Below, piece after piece: positions 1-7,098 of a stretch of 8,693 bases of DNA. Made by a program: the position numbers and the translations under genes. Location: contig URET01000050.1 in the NCBI GenBank assembly GCA_900546875.1, positions 1-8,693 on the forward strand, written 5' to 3'. A model generated the notes under the pieces. The model was not told the DNA's origin. It saw nothing but the letters and a program-made list of their open reading frames with translations, and ran no database searches. The stretch is from an uncultured Eubacteriales bacterium (GTDB lineage: Bacteria; Bacillota; Clostridia; Christensenellales; CAG-314). How positions within the stretch are numbered: position 1 is the stretch's first letter; the number at the start of each line of letters is the position of its first letter.

Positions 1-1088
1 ACCCTCGCCGATATCCCGCATGTGATCTCGTAGTTTATCGTTTCCGCCATACGCGCAAAAGCGGATACGCTCTGAGGAGTCCCGTACCCGAAGACCTCCA
101 CGGTATCGCCCTGTTTTATGTCGCCCCCGCTTCTAAGTACTATCTGATCCATGCACACCCGTCCGGTGACCTTCATTTCGTAACCGTTGCAATACATGAC
201 GCCTTTATTTGACAATCGTCTCGGATAGCCGTCCGCATACCCCATGGCAACCGTAACGAGCTGCTCCGGCGCATGAAGTATATTCGTTCTTCCGTAACTC
301 ACCGCGTCACCCGGCAGCCCCTGCTTTACATACGCGACAGTCGTTTTCAAAGTCATCGCTTCCCTGAGCGGCAGTTCACAGCTCTCCCTGCAGGAAGGCG
401 TCATGCCGTAAAGCGAAATGCCGAATCTTATCGCGTCACATTGCATACTGCCGTATTTCATCGCCGCGGCGGAATTACAACAATGCACCGTGTCGAATTT
501 CGCTCCGCGGCTTCTTAAATACTCCACCATACCGATAAAAGCTTCATACTGCTTTTCGGTAAATGCTTTGTCTTCTTCATCGTAGCCGTCGGCAGAAGAA
601 AAATGAGTGAATATGCCGCTGTATATGATATTTTTCATCATCAGCGCTTCTTCCGCCCCTTCCTTGTCCGAAGCCCTGAAACCGATACGCGTCATTCCGC
701 TGTCTATCTTCAGATGCGCAGCCACATTCACTCCTGCACGTACCGCCGCGTCACTGAGCGATAACGCGTATTCCCTTCCGAATACTGCTTGAGTAAGATT
801 ATATCTGACTACCTCAGCCACATCCGCGGGCGGAGTATAACCGAGGATCAGAACGGGCTTTATTATCCCGCATTCACGCAGCCTTATCCCTTCTACTATA
901 TTGGATACCGCAAACCCCGCGACCTCCTTCTCGATATACCTCGAAACCGCATTGGCGCCGTGGCCGTAAGCATTGGCCTTAACTACCGCTATCACCTTCG
1001 TTCCGGGCAATAGCACCGATCTGATACAGTCCAGATTGTGCTTGATATTATCCAAATGTATGCAGGCATAAGTCCTCACATGTTCCAT
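1..1088 (-). CDS. alr: Alanine racemase (partial, C-terminus off the left edge)
   Basis: Cytoplasmic PLP enzyme that interconverts L- and D-alanine, supplying D-Ala for peptidoglycan. Reading the minus strand from ATG 1088 gives 362 residues without a stop. The PLP-lysine motif VVKANAYGHG is near the N-terminus (Lys37). The second catalytic base lies in VSYGRT (Tyr265, the usual family number). GRVCMDQ and a C-terminal NYEITCGIS stretch are also present. These cover the TIM-barrel domain and the C-terminal beta domain in order. Family members end roughly 10-20 residues after the last motif, so only a short tail is missing. The start is supported by an SD of GAGG (1096-1099) 7 nt upstream. The gene is divergent from the thiolase gene. 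Its leader contains a long inverted repeat ending at the SD. The identification is very secure; whether it is the cell's only racemase cannot be told. Confidence 0.97.
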   Translation of the reverse strand, partial: MEHVRTYACIHLDNIKHNLDCIRSVLLPGTKVIAVVKANAYGHGANAVSRYIEKEVAGFAVSNIVEGIRLRECGIIKPVLILGYTPPADVAEVVRYNLTQAVFGREYALSLSDAAVRAGVNVAAHLKIDSGMTRIGFRASDKEGAEEALMMKNIIYSGIFTHFSSADGYDEEDKAFTEKQYEAFIGMVEYLRSRGAKFDTVHCCNSAAAMKYGSMQCDAIRFGISLYGMTPSCRESCELPLREAMTLKTTVAYVKQGLPGDAVSYGRTNILHAPEQLVTVAMGYADGYPRRLSNKGVMYCNGYEMKVTGRVCMDQIVLRSGGDIKQGDTVEVFGYGTPQSVSAFARMAETINYEITCGISAR

Positions 1089-1099
1089 ACAACCGCCTC

Positions 1100-1152
1100 A
1101 TTATTCATAAATACATTCCCGGCTCTTCAGGACCCCTGTTTTTATGAATAAT
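1100..1152 (-). promoter_or_regulatory. 12-bp inverted repeat in the alr 5' leader
   Basis: Arms 1100-1111 and 1141-1152 are perfect reverse complements (TTTATGAATAAT on the plus strand at 1141) separated by 29 nt. After one mismatch, three more pairs (1113-1115 with 1137-1139) extend the stem inward. With the alr promoter proposed at 1184-1212, the transcript would carry both arms and the stem would end directly next to the alr SD (1092-1099). It could be an RNA hairpin affecting translation or a two-site operator. The function is inferred; the repeat itself is plain in the sequence. Confidence 0.6.
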
Positions 1153-1183
1153 TATACTCCCGATTTTACATCTAATCCATTTG

Positions 1184-1212
1184 ATTATACACCATACCCC
1201 TATTCTTTGCAA
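1184..1212 (-). promoter_or_regulatory. Candidate sigma-A promoter for alr
   Basis: On the minus strand, TTGCAA (1212-1207) and a perfect TATAAT (1189-1184) are separated by 17 nt. The predicted start is near 1177, giving an alr leader of about 90 nt. The -35 matches consensus at 4 of 6 positions. A second TATAAT at 1156-1151 has no acceptable -35 partner. Confidence 0.55.
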
Positions 1213-1301
1213 TTATATGATCATCATTAAAAACAGTTTATCGCATTAACGCAATAAATTTTATGACGTTTACCCCTCCCGCTTTATTTTTATAAAAGCT
1301 G

Positions 1302-1330
1302 TTGACTTGAATAATAAGGTCTGTTATAAT
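1302..1330 (+). promoter_or_regulatory. Strong promoter of the thiolase gene
   Basis: TTGACT (1302-1307), 17-nt spacer, TATAAT (1325-1330), with an extended -10 TG at 1322-1323. The transcription start is expected near 1337. This places about 280 nt of leader before the thiolase start codon, long enough for a regulatory RNA. Confidence 0.85.
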
Positions 1331-1336
1331 ATAAAA

Positions 1337-1615
1337 AAAGCTTGGCATACGATACGGTCCGGATTGTCCTGCGGACCTCCTTTCCGATCTGTAACGGTTA
1401 CTCTTTCGTCACGGCAGTCATCGGATCCGGTTCGTTCGTTTTCTTTTTGCAATGATCAGCGAAAGCTTTCCGAGGACAACAAAAGATTAAAAGCCGGAAT
1501 TTATCCGGTTCACGCATGCAGTTACGCTGCCTGATATGATCTTCCCGTCTGTTTGCCGCAAAACGGAATCTTTATACCTGACAGTATGCATAAGCTGCAA
1601 ATTTGAGAGGTACTT
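1337..1615 (+). ncRNA. Long structured 5' leader of the thiolase gene, candidate cis-regulatory RNA
   Basis: Several helices can be drawn. P1 is 1354-1364 with 1425-1435 (11 positions, one mismatch, one wobble). P2 is CCGAT 1384-1388 with ATCGG 1420-1424, directly abutting P1. A competing hairpin, GGTCCG 1356-1361 with CGGACC 1372-1377, uses the 5' strand of P1, so the two folds exclude each other. P1 is followed by a T-rich run (1435-1448). A separate hairpin, AGCCGGA 1492-1498 with TCCGGTT 1504-1510, follows. AAAGCTT at 1337 can also pair with AAGCTTT at 1463. No T-box consensus or riboswitch class I know is visible, and the short reading frames here lack ribosome sites. It could be a riboswitch or attenuator, a small RNA ending near 1450, or an unregulated leader. 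Confidence 0.4.
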
Positions 1616-2821
1616 ATGGAAAAAATCTACATTGTTGCCGCCCGCCGTTCGGCTATCGGCAGTAATCTGGGCAGTCTGTCTTCACTCAATGCCGCCGATC
1701 TCGGCGCGCTTGTCGTCAAAACCATGCTTTCCGACGCAAACATCCCGTCTGATATCATTGACGAATGTATTGTGGGCAACGTGCTTTCGGCTGGCATAGG
1801 ACAAGGTCCTGCAAGACAGGTCGCGATAAAAGCCGGGCTCCCCGAAACTACCTGCGCTTACTCGATTAATATGGTGTGCGGCAGCGGACTCAAGGCTGTT
1901 ATCAACGCTTTCAACGATATCCGGTCAGGATTCTGTTCCGTTGTCGTTGCGGGAGGCACCGAGATAATGAGCGGCGCCCCTTATCTTATCCCCAATAATG
2001 CCCGTACAGGTATCAAAATGGGACATTTCAACGTGACCGACCATATGCTCCACGACAGCCTGATAGACGCCTACAGCGGTGATCATATGGGAATCACCGC
2101 CGAAAATATAGCGGAAAAGTACGGTATAACCCGTTCGGAGCAGGACGAGTTCGCTTTCGATTCTCAGCGCAAGGCTATAGCTGCGGTGGATTCAGGGGTT
2201 TTTGACGAGGAAATTGTGCCGCTTATGGTCAAAAAGGGAAAAGAAATGATATCGTTTGAACGTGATGAATACCCCAACCGCACCACTTCCCCGGAAAAAC
2301 TTGCCAAACTCAAACCCGCTTTCAAACAGGACGGAACGGTCACCGCGGGAAACTCCAGCGGTATAAATGACGGAGCTAGCTTTGTAGTGATCGCAAGCGA
2401 GAGCGCCGTCAAAGCGCACGACCTGAAACCTTTATGCGAAGTGATCTCCGCCGGACAGGGCGGCGTGGACCCTCAGTACATGGGGCTCGGTCCGGTCCCC
2501 GCTACAAACAGCGCGCTCAAAAAAGCCGGACTCAAACTCTCGGATATCGACATCATCGAACTCAATGAAGCCTTCGCGGCTCAGTCGCTGGGCGTAATAC
2601 GTGAACTTTGCGGCGAACACGGCCTCGACGAAAAAGAATTCATGAAACGGGTAAACATCAACGGCGGAGCCATCGCCCTGGGTCACCCGGTAGGCGCAAG
2701 CGGCAACAGGATACTCGTAACTCTCATTCACGAGCTCCACCGCTATAATAAAAACTACGGACTCGCTTCTCTCTGTATCGGCGGAGGCATGGGTACGGCT
2801 CTGATCATCAAAAAAGTCTGA
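1616..2821 (+). CDS. thlA: Acetyl-CoA acetyltransferase (biosynthetic thiolase)
   Basis: Condenses two acetyl-CoA to acetoacetyl-CoA, the entry step to butyrate/butanol, polyhydroxybutyrate or mevalonate pathways. The 401 residues fit the family's usual 390-400. The acyl-accepting Cys88 sits in NMVCGSGLKA. The NEAF motif is in ELNEAFAAQS (about residue 323). His357 lies in GGAIALGHPVGASG. The second catalytic Cys387 is in CIGGGMGTA. All active-site residues are present. ATG 1616 is preceded by GAGAGG at 5-nt spacing, and MEKIYIVAARR is a normal thiolase N-terminus. It is monocistronic, with its own strong promoter and a terminator just after the stop. No crt, hbd, bcd or other butyrate gene is beside it, so the pathway it feeds cannot be read from context. 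A long structured leader may regulate it. A degradative role is possible but less likely from the length and motifs. Confidence 0.95.
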   Translation: MEKIYIVAARRSAIGSNLGSLSSLNAADLGALVVKTMLSDANIPSDIIDECIVGNVLSAGIGQGPARQVAIKAGLPETTCAYSINMVCGSGLKAVINAFNDIRSGFCSVVVAGGTEIMSGAPYLIPNNARTGIKMGHFNVTDHMLHDSLIDAYSGDHMGITAENIAEKYGITRSEQDEFAFDSQRKAIAAVDSGVFDEEIVPLMVKKGKEMISFERDEYPNRTTSPEKLAKLKPAFKQDGTVTAGNSSGINDGASFVVIASESAVKAHDLKPLCEVISAGQGGVDPQYMGLGPVPATNSALKKAGLKLSDIDIIELNEAFAAQSLGVIRELCGEHGLDEKEFMKRVNINGGAIALGHPVGASGNRILVTLIHELHRYNKNYGLASLCIGGGMGTALIIKKV

Positions 2822-2848
2822 TTCCGATACTTCAGACATGAGTTCCTC

Positions 2849-2874
2849 AGGCGTCCTTCCGGACGCCTTTTGAT
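2849..2874 (+). terminator. Intrinsic terminator of the thiolase gene
   Basis: Stem AGGCGTCC (2849-2856), loop TTCC, stem GGACGCCT (2861-2868), running into TTTT then GATTTGTT. It lies 28 nt after the thiolase stop codon and is a textbook rho-independent terminator. Confidence 0.9.
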
Positions 2875-2945
2875 TTGTTCCGTGAGCAGACGCACAGGGG
2901 CACAAGCACTTTCGGAACGCAATAATAAAAGTGCTTTGTCTCAGC

Positions 2946-2974
2946 TTGACTTCGCTCCCGCATTGTGATAAACT
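2946..2974 (+). promoter_or_regulatory. Promoter of the yabN-dus operon
   Basis: TTGACT (2946-2951), 17-nt spacer, TAAACT (2969-2974), with an extended -10 TG at 2966-2967. The start is expected near 2981, giving a leader of about 30 nt. The -10 is weaker than in the thiolase and dnaA promoters. Confidence 0.65.
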
Positions 2975-2999
2975 GTCAACGCCGATAAAATCACGCTCC

Positions 3000-3004
3000 G
3001 GAGG
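3000..3004 (+). promoter_or_regulatory. Ribosome binding site that fixes the yabN start
   Basis: GGAGG lies 5 nt before ATG 3010. The in-frame GTG at 3004 overlaps this SD itself and cannot be the start. Confidence 0.85.
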
Positions 3005-3009
3005 TGTTT

Positions 3010-4443
3010 ATGAATAAAGTAACCGTGGTCGGGCTCGGTCTCGACGAAAATGACATTACAATTTCCGGCGCCGAAGCCATTGCCGAAAGCGATTATGTTA
3101 TAGTTAAAACCAAAAAATCCCGGACTTTCGGATATTTTGAAAAAAACGGAATAAAAACCGCCTCCTGCGATGCCCTTTACAACAACGCCGAAAACTTCGA
3201 CGCTCTCAACGACGCCATTGCAGAACGGGTCGCCAAACGCGCTTCCACACATAAAAACGTCGTGTTCTGCGTAAACGGGTCCGGATACGACGACGCTTCT
3301 GTTGCCGCACTTAAAAAAAGAAACGACGTAGGTACGGAATTTATTCCGGGAGTGAGTAATGTTTCCGCCGCACTTTCGCTTTATCCCTGTTCGAGGTTCG
3401 CGTGCGCTTCGGCTTCGGAGATCAGCCTTCTCAAAACTGTCGACACCGACATACCTCTGATTATAACGGAAGTCTACGACAAAGATACGGCAAGCGAAGT
3501 AAAACTTGCACTATTTGCGTTTTACAAGGATGATCACCCCTGTTTTCTAGTCGACAAAAACGGCGCCCGGAAACTGCCTCTTCATGAAACAGACTTAAAC
3601 GGCGTCTTTTCCTACGATACCGCCCTCCTGCTTCCGCCGCTGCCTCTCACCGAAAAAAAACGTTATACCTTTTCCGATCTCCTGACTATCCTGCGCGTCC
3701 TGAGAGGTGACAACGGTTGCGAATGGGATAAGGCTCAAACCCACGAATCAATTCGTCATAATGCCGTCGAGGAAGCCTACGAATTGTCCGCGGCTATTGA
3801 CGAAAATGACCCTGAAAAAATTTCCGAAGAAGCGGGAGATCTTCTGCTTCAGGCTGTTTTCCATGCGGAAATTGCAAGAGAAACATGCGAATTCGACGTC
3901 AACGATATGCTCAGCGGTCTCTGCGCCAAGCTCATTTTCCGCCATACTCATATCTTCGGTCAGGATAAAGCCGCCAGCGCCGAAGAAGCACTGAAAATCT
4001 GGGAGAAAAACAAACTTAAAGAAAAAAGCGTCAAAACGGTGACACAGAATCTGACTGACGTACCTCGTTCCATGGCGGCACTTATGAGAGCTCAAAAAGT
4101 TCAGCACAGAGCCGCTAAAGCCGGTTTCGACTGGAAAGATAAACAAGGCGCCGTCGAAAAAATCTTCGAAGAAATAAAAGAGGTGACAGAAGCCGTTTCT
4201 CAAAATAACTCCGCCGAAACCGAAAAAGAACTCGGCGATTTGCTTTTTGCCCTTGTGAACGTATGCAGATTCGAGGGAGTGGATCCGGAAATCGCGCTTA
4301 CCGGTACCACGGAAAGGTTCATAAAAAGATTTTCATATATAGAAAACGAACTCGCCGGATCAGGCAAAACACCCTATGAAAGCACCCTCGAAGAAATGGA
4401 CGCTTTATGGAACGAAGCTAAAAAACATGAAAAAGATATTTGA
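3010..4443 (+). CDS. yabN: YabN-like fusion: tetrapyrrole-methylase-like domain plus two MazG pyrophosphohydrolase domains
   Basis: The 477 residues are close to the length of Bacillus YabN. Residues 1 to about 212 form a methylase-like domain (VVGLGLDENDIT at the start, IPGVSN near 112, TEVYDKDTASEVKL near 153). MazG repeat 1 (about 223-320) has LRGDNGCEWDKAQTHESIR, the metal-binding ExxE at 255-258, ExxD at 274-277, and RHTHIFG. MazG repeat 2 (about 372-450) has GFDW, ExxE at 388-391 and ExxD at 407-410. MazG enzymes hydrolyse NTPs to NMP and PPi, removing damaged nucleotides or lowering alarmone pools. The role here is inferred from the family. The methylase part lacks the usual Gly-x-Pro motif and reads VNGSGYDD instead, so catalysis by that domain is doubtful. 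Own promoter at 2946; overlaps the next gene by 17 nt. Confidence 0.93.
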   Translation: MNKVTVVGLGLDENDITISGAEAIAESDYVIVKTKKSRTFGYFEKNGIKTASCDALYNNAENFDALNDAIAERVAKRASTHKNVVFCVNGSGYDDASVAALKKRNDVGTEFIPGVSNVSAALSLYPCSRFACASASEISLLKTVDTDIPLIITEVYDKDTASEVKLALFAFYKDDHPCFLVDKNGARKLPLHETDLNGVFSYDTALLLPPLPLTEKKRYTFSDLLTILRVLRGDNGCEWDKAQTHESIRHNAVEEAYELSAAIDENDPEKISEEAGDLLLQAVFHAEIARETCEFDVNDMLSGLCAKLIFRHTHIFGQDKAASAEEALKIWEKNKLKEKSVKTVTQNLTDVPRSMAALMRAQKVQHRAAKAGFDWKDKQGAVEKIFEEIKEVTEAVSQNNSAETEKELGDLLFALVNVCRFEGVDPEIALTGTTERFIKRFSYIENELAGSGKTPYESTLEEMDALWNEAKKHEKDI

Positions 4444-5368
4444 AAATATACGGGTCACGCTTGCCCCGATGGCGGGTTACACGGATATCGGATTCAGGGC
4501 TTTATGCTTAAAATACGGTGCTCAGCTCACAGTTACGGAAATGGTCTCCGCAAAAGCGCTGACTTATAAAAATCACGTTACGGCCGACCTGCTGAGAACG
4601 CACCCCGATGAAAAAACGAAATGCGTACAGCTCTTCGGCAACGACCCGGAAGTTTTTGCGCGCGCCGTGCTCCTGCCCGAAATACAGGCCTTCGACATAA
4701 TAGATATAAATATGGGGTGCCCGGCACGAAAAATCGTGGAAAACGGGGAAGGCTCCGCCCTGATGCGCAACATGCCTCTTGCGGCAAAAATAATCAGAGC
4801 GGTAAAGAGTTCGGGCAAAACGGTTACCGTAAAATTCAGGAAGGGCTTCGATGACAACTCCGTCAACGCCCCCGACTTTGCAAAAATGTGCCAGGACAAC
4901 GGCGCCGACGCCCTGACTATCCACGGCAGGACCGCCGCGCAGCTCTATTCAGGCAAAGCAGACTGGAATATCATATCAAAAGCCGCTGCAGGAGTGAGTA
5001 TCCCCGTCTACCTCAACGGAGACGTGAAAAATTATGAGGACGCTTCTCGCGCTATGAGTCTTGCCGGGATCCACGGGGTCGCCGTCGGGCGCGCAAGCTG
5101 CGGTAAACCGTGGCTTTTTGCCTCCTTGACCGGTTCTCCCGACGATCATGTCACATTCGACGACATTCTGTTCCATTACAACGCGCTGAGTTACCTTCCC
5201 GAAAGAGTAGCGGTAAACGAAATGAAAAAACATCTCGCTTGCTATCTCAAAGGCTTCCCGAACAGCAAAAAACTCCTGGTCTCCCTGACTAATACCGACT
5301 CCCTTTCCTTTACTCTCGCTTCCCTGGAAAAATTCTTTGCCTCACACGAAAACGAACTTCCGACCTGA
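4427..5368 (+). CDS. dusB: tRNA-dihydrouridine synthase, DusB-like
   Basis: FMN- and NADPH-dependent reduction of uridines in tRNA (usually D-loop positions) to dihydrouridine. 313 residues. The TIM barrel opens with LAPMAGYTD, followed by VQLFGNDP and DINMGCPARKIV with catalytic Cys98. GSALMR, VKFRKGFD (Lys136), TIHGRTAAQLYSG (His166), LNGDV and a flavin-phosphate stretch AVGRASCGKPWLF follow. A short helical C-terminal domain completes the family order. ATG 4427 gives the normal N-terminus. An in-frame ATG at 4376 would add 17 residues not expected for the family and has no SD. The chosen start also lacks a strong SD and overlaps yabN by 17 nt, so translational coupling is likely. Assignment to the Dus family is secure; the exact target uridine is not. 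No terminator is visible before the dnaA promoter. Confidence 0.93.
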   Translation: MKKIFENIRVTLAPMAGYTDIGFRALCLKYGAQLTVTEMVSAKALTYKNHVTADLLRTHPDEKTKCVQLFGNDPEVFARAVLLPEIQAFDIIDINMGCPARKIVENGEGSALMRNMPLAAKIIRAVKSSGKTVTVKFRKGFDDNSVNAPDFAKMCQDNGADALTIHGRTAAQLYSGKADWNIISKAAAGVSIPVYLNGDVKNYEDASRAMSLAGIHGVAVGRASCGKPWLFASLTGSPDDHVTFDDILFHYNALSYLPERVAVNEMKKHLACYLKGFPNSKKLLVSLTNTDSLSFTLASLEKFFASHENELPT

Positions 5369-5537
5369 TCTTTCCGCAAAAAAGCTTACGCCTCGAAAAT
5401 CCGGTCTTCCCGAACAAAAACGCGCTTTGCCACACCGCGCATATCTTGCACAGTTATTTTTGCAGAACCCTTAACATATACGATGAAGCTGTACAAAAGA
5501 TATTTGTTTTTATTGTTTCCGCATTCCCCGCTCCCCC
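5369..5537. other. Intergenic region between dus and the dnaA promoter
   Basis: No coding region and no clear terminator. Two sequences match the DnaA-box consensus TTATNCACA at 7 of 9 positions: TTTGCCACA at 5426-5434 and TCTTGCACA at 5444-5452. This is too weak to call an origin or autoregulatory sites. Confidence 0.4.
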
Positions 5538-5566
5538 TTGACATTTAAGTCGGGGTGTGTTATAAT
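5538..5566 (+). promoter_or_regulatory. Perfect-consensus promoter of dnaA
   Basis: TTGACA (5538-5543), exactly 17 nt, TATAAT (5561-5566), with an extended -10 TG at 5558-5559. The start is expected near 5573. The short leader contains a small hairpin, TCGG-AAAAA-CCGA, at 5578-5590. The GTG at 5555 that would lengthen DnaA lies inside this promoter and is excluded as a start. Confidence 0.92.
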
Positions 5567-5610
5567 TCTTGTTACTATCGGAAAAACCGACGGGAATCAA
5601 TTTTCAGTTC

Positions 5611-5615
5611 AGAGG
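5611..5615 (+). promoter_or_regulatory. Ribosome binding site that fixes the dnaA start
   Basis: AGAGG lies 5 nt before ATG 5621. Together with the promoter position it rules out the longer reading frame. Confidence 0.85.
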
Positions 5616-5620
5616 AAAAA

Positions 5621-6976
5621 ATGGATATAACGGACGTCTGGCAAAATATTATTTCAGAAGTGCAGGTAAGCGTATCCGCACTTGTATATGATCTTTGGAT
5701 AAAAACACTCACGCCTCTGTGCATCGTTTCCGAAAAACTTATTCTGCTTGCCGACAGCGTCGCAAACAGGAACCTTACAGAAAGACGTTTTCATTCCGTT
5801 ATAGCCGCAGCCGCTAAAAAACAATATCCCGATATCGTTTCCGACATTCAGATAATCTCGCCCGACGAAGAAGAAATGTTCAGGGAGTTTGTTCTGGAAC
5901 AAAACCTGGAACAAAAAGAACGTGAAAATAACGAACAATCCGCATTTATCCCTAAATATACTTTCGAAAACTTCGTTATAGGAAAATCAAACGAATTTGT
6001 AACGGCTGCCTGTAAAGCCGTCGCAGACAACCCCGGCAAACGTTATAATCCGCTTTTTATCTACGGAGGCGTCGGGCTGGGAAAAACGCATCTCATGCAC
6101 GCAATAGGCAATAAAATAAGAAGCACTTCTCCCGAATTGAAATGCACCTATGTCAGCTGCGAGCACTTCACAAACAGTCTTATCGAAGCCCTGCGGGACA
6201 GCGATAAAACCGACAAAATGAAACGTTTCCGCGCACGCTACAGAAATATAGACGTGCTTATGATCGATGATATCCAGTTTATAGCCAAAACCGTGTCGAC
6301 ACAGGAAGAGCTTTTCCATACCTTCAACGACCTTTACTTCCTGGATAAACAGATAATCATTACAAGCGACCGTCCTCCGAAAGAGATCTCGCCTCTTGAG
6401 GAACGTCTGCGCACCCGTTTTGAAGGAGGCCTGATAGCCGACATTCAGACTCCCGACCTCGAAACGCGTATCGCAATTCTTCAGAAAAAAATCAAACAGG
6501 AAAAATACCATGTGCCTGACGGCGTTGTCAACATCATAGCAGAAAAAGTCACCACAAACGTGCGCGAAATGGAAGGTTTGCTGACAAAGGTCATCAGCTA
6601 TGCAAGTCTTACGGGCAGATCCGCCGACGATCCGTATGTTATCAACGAAGCCTTCAAGGACTTCAGCGACGACAGAAGAGAAATGATCACCGTGGACAGG
6701 ATCATAGAATGCGTTTGCGAGTTTTACAAAGTAACGCGGGAAGATCTCGTCGGAAAGAAAAAAAATAAGGAAATTGTCGAACCCAGACAGGTCTGCATAT
6801 ACCTCATCACCGAACTCCTCCCCATGCCGCTCACAGGTATCGGACAGGTATTCGGCGGCAGAGATCATACCACAATCATGCACGCACGAGACAAAATAGC
6901 CGATCAGCTTCGTATCCCCGGATCAAAGCTTCAGCCGGAAGTCAGAGATATTAACGACATGCTGCTCAACAGATAA
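5621..6976 (+). CDS. dnaA: Chromosomal replication initiator DnaA
   Basis: ATP-dependent AAA+ protein that binds DnaA boxes, opens oriC and loads helicase. The 451 residues match the family's usual 440-470. Domain I is residues 1 to about 82 (DVWQNIISEVQ, YDLWIKTLTPL). A short acidic linker runs to about 108. Domain III (about 111-345) has PKYTFENFVIGKSN, Walker A GGVGLGKT (149-156), Walker B VLMIDDIQF (212-220), sensor I IIITSDRPP (246-254) and the arginine-finger segment LRTRFEGGL (Arg266). Domain IV (about 350-451) has the basic loop KKKNKEIVEPRQ and the box-recognition motif FGGRDHTT (411-418). The tryptophan usual after RFE in many DnaA proteins is Gly here, a variant I associate with some clostridial relatives. 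The gene stands alone: neither dnaN nor recF follows within the 1.7 kb visible, and yabN-dus precede it. An intact, functional DnaA is expected. Confidence 0.98.
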   Translation: MDITDVWQNIISEVQVSVSALVYDLWIKTLTPLCIVSEKLILLADSVANRNLTERRFHSVIAAAAKKQYPDIVSDIQIISPDEEEMFREFVLEQNLEQKERENNEQSAFIPKYTFENFVIGKSNEFVTAACKAVADNPGKRYNPLFIYGGVGLGKTHLMHAIGNKIRSTSPELKCTYVSCEHFTNSLIEALRDSDKTDKMKRFRARYRNIDVLMIDDIQFIAKTVSTQEELFHTFNDLYFLDKQIIITSDRPPKEISPLEERLRTRFEGGLIADIQTPDLETRIAILQKKIKQEKYHVPDGVVNIIAEKVTTNVREMEGLLTKVISYASLTGRSADDPYVINEAFKDFSDDRREMITVDRIIECVCEFYKVTREDLVGKKKNKEIVEPRQVCIYLITELLPMPLTGIGQVFGGRDHTTIMHARDKIADQLRIPGSKLQPEVRDINDMLLNR

Positions 6977-7032
6977 CTTTTCGCTTGCTTTTCTGTCGGC
7001 TGTTTGTCCTGTAAGACCGGTCTGAGCTTTGC

Positions 7033-7052
7033 ATTAACGCCATCACACGGGC
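7033..7052 (+). repeat. 20-bp direct repeat, copy 1
   Basis: ATTAACGCCATCACACGGGC, identical to 7099-7118 (66-bp period). An 8-bp block TGTCGGCT also precedes each copy, at 6994 and 7081. The copy lies in the probable dnaA 3' untranslated region, ahead of the terminator at 7165. Confidence 0.9.
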
Positions 7053-7098
7053 CGGGTATCAAAGCAAAACTCGTGATTTATGTCGGCTTGAACTGTGT

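Larger units (their letters stand above)
1089..1301. other. AT-rich divergent intergenic region between alr and the thiolase gene
   Basis: No coding region is seen. Besides the alr leader repeat and promoter, it holds an imperfect 22-bp palindrome at 1237-1258 (arms TTTATCGC and GCAATAAA, one mismatch, 6-nt centre). This lies 43 bp upstream of the thiolase -35 box and is a possible operator. An ATGATCAT palindrome lies near 1217. I recognise no specific regulator site. Confidence 0.5.

Noticed and set aside
1152..1193. TTATACTCC and TTATACACC as DnaA boxes forming an origin upstream of alr
   Set aside because: Only two imperfect matches (7 and 8 of 9) in AT-rich DNA, one overlapping the alr -10 box, and remote from dnaA.
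1243..1252. Third copy of the dnaA-side repeat (shared GCATTAACGC)
   Set aside because: Only 10 bases shared with copy 1 and its left flank, and half of these belong to a local palindrome; likely chance.
1351..1377. SRP RNA or T-box element in the thiolase leader
   Set aside because: GGTCCGGA resembles part of the SRP loop, but the rest of that motif is missing; the T-box AGGGTGG-type sequence is absent.
1307..1534. 75-codon frame in the thiolase leader
   Set aside because: It would begin within the promoter, before the transcription start, and has no ribosome site.
4376..4426. 17-residue extension of the Dus protein from ATG 4376
   Set aside because: No SD, deep inside yabN, and the extra residues do not resemble a Dus N-terminus.
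5555..5620. 22-residue N-terminal extension of DnaA from GTG 5555
   Set aside because: The codon lies between the -35 and -10 boxes of a perfect promoter, and ATG 5621 has a well-spaced SD and a typical DnaA N-terminus.
5987..6883. 298-codon minus-strand frame inside dnaA
   Set aside because: It is a shadow of the dnaA coding sequence, whose plus-strand protein carries every expected motif.
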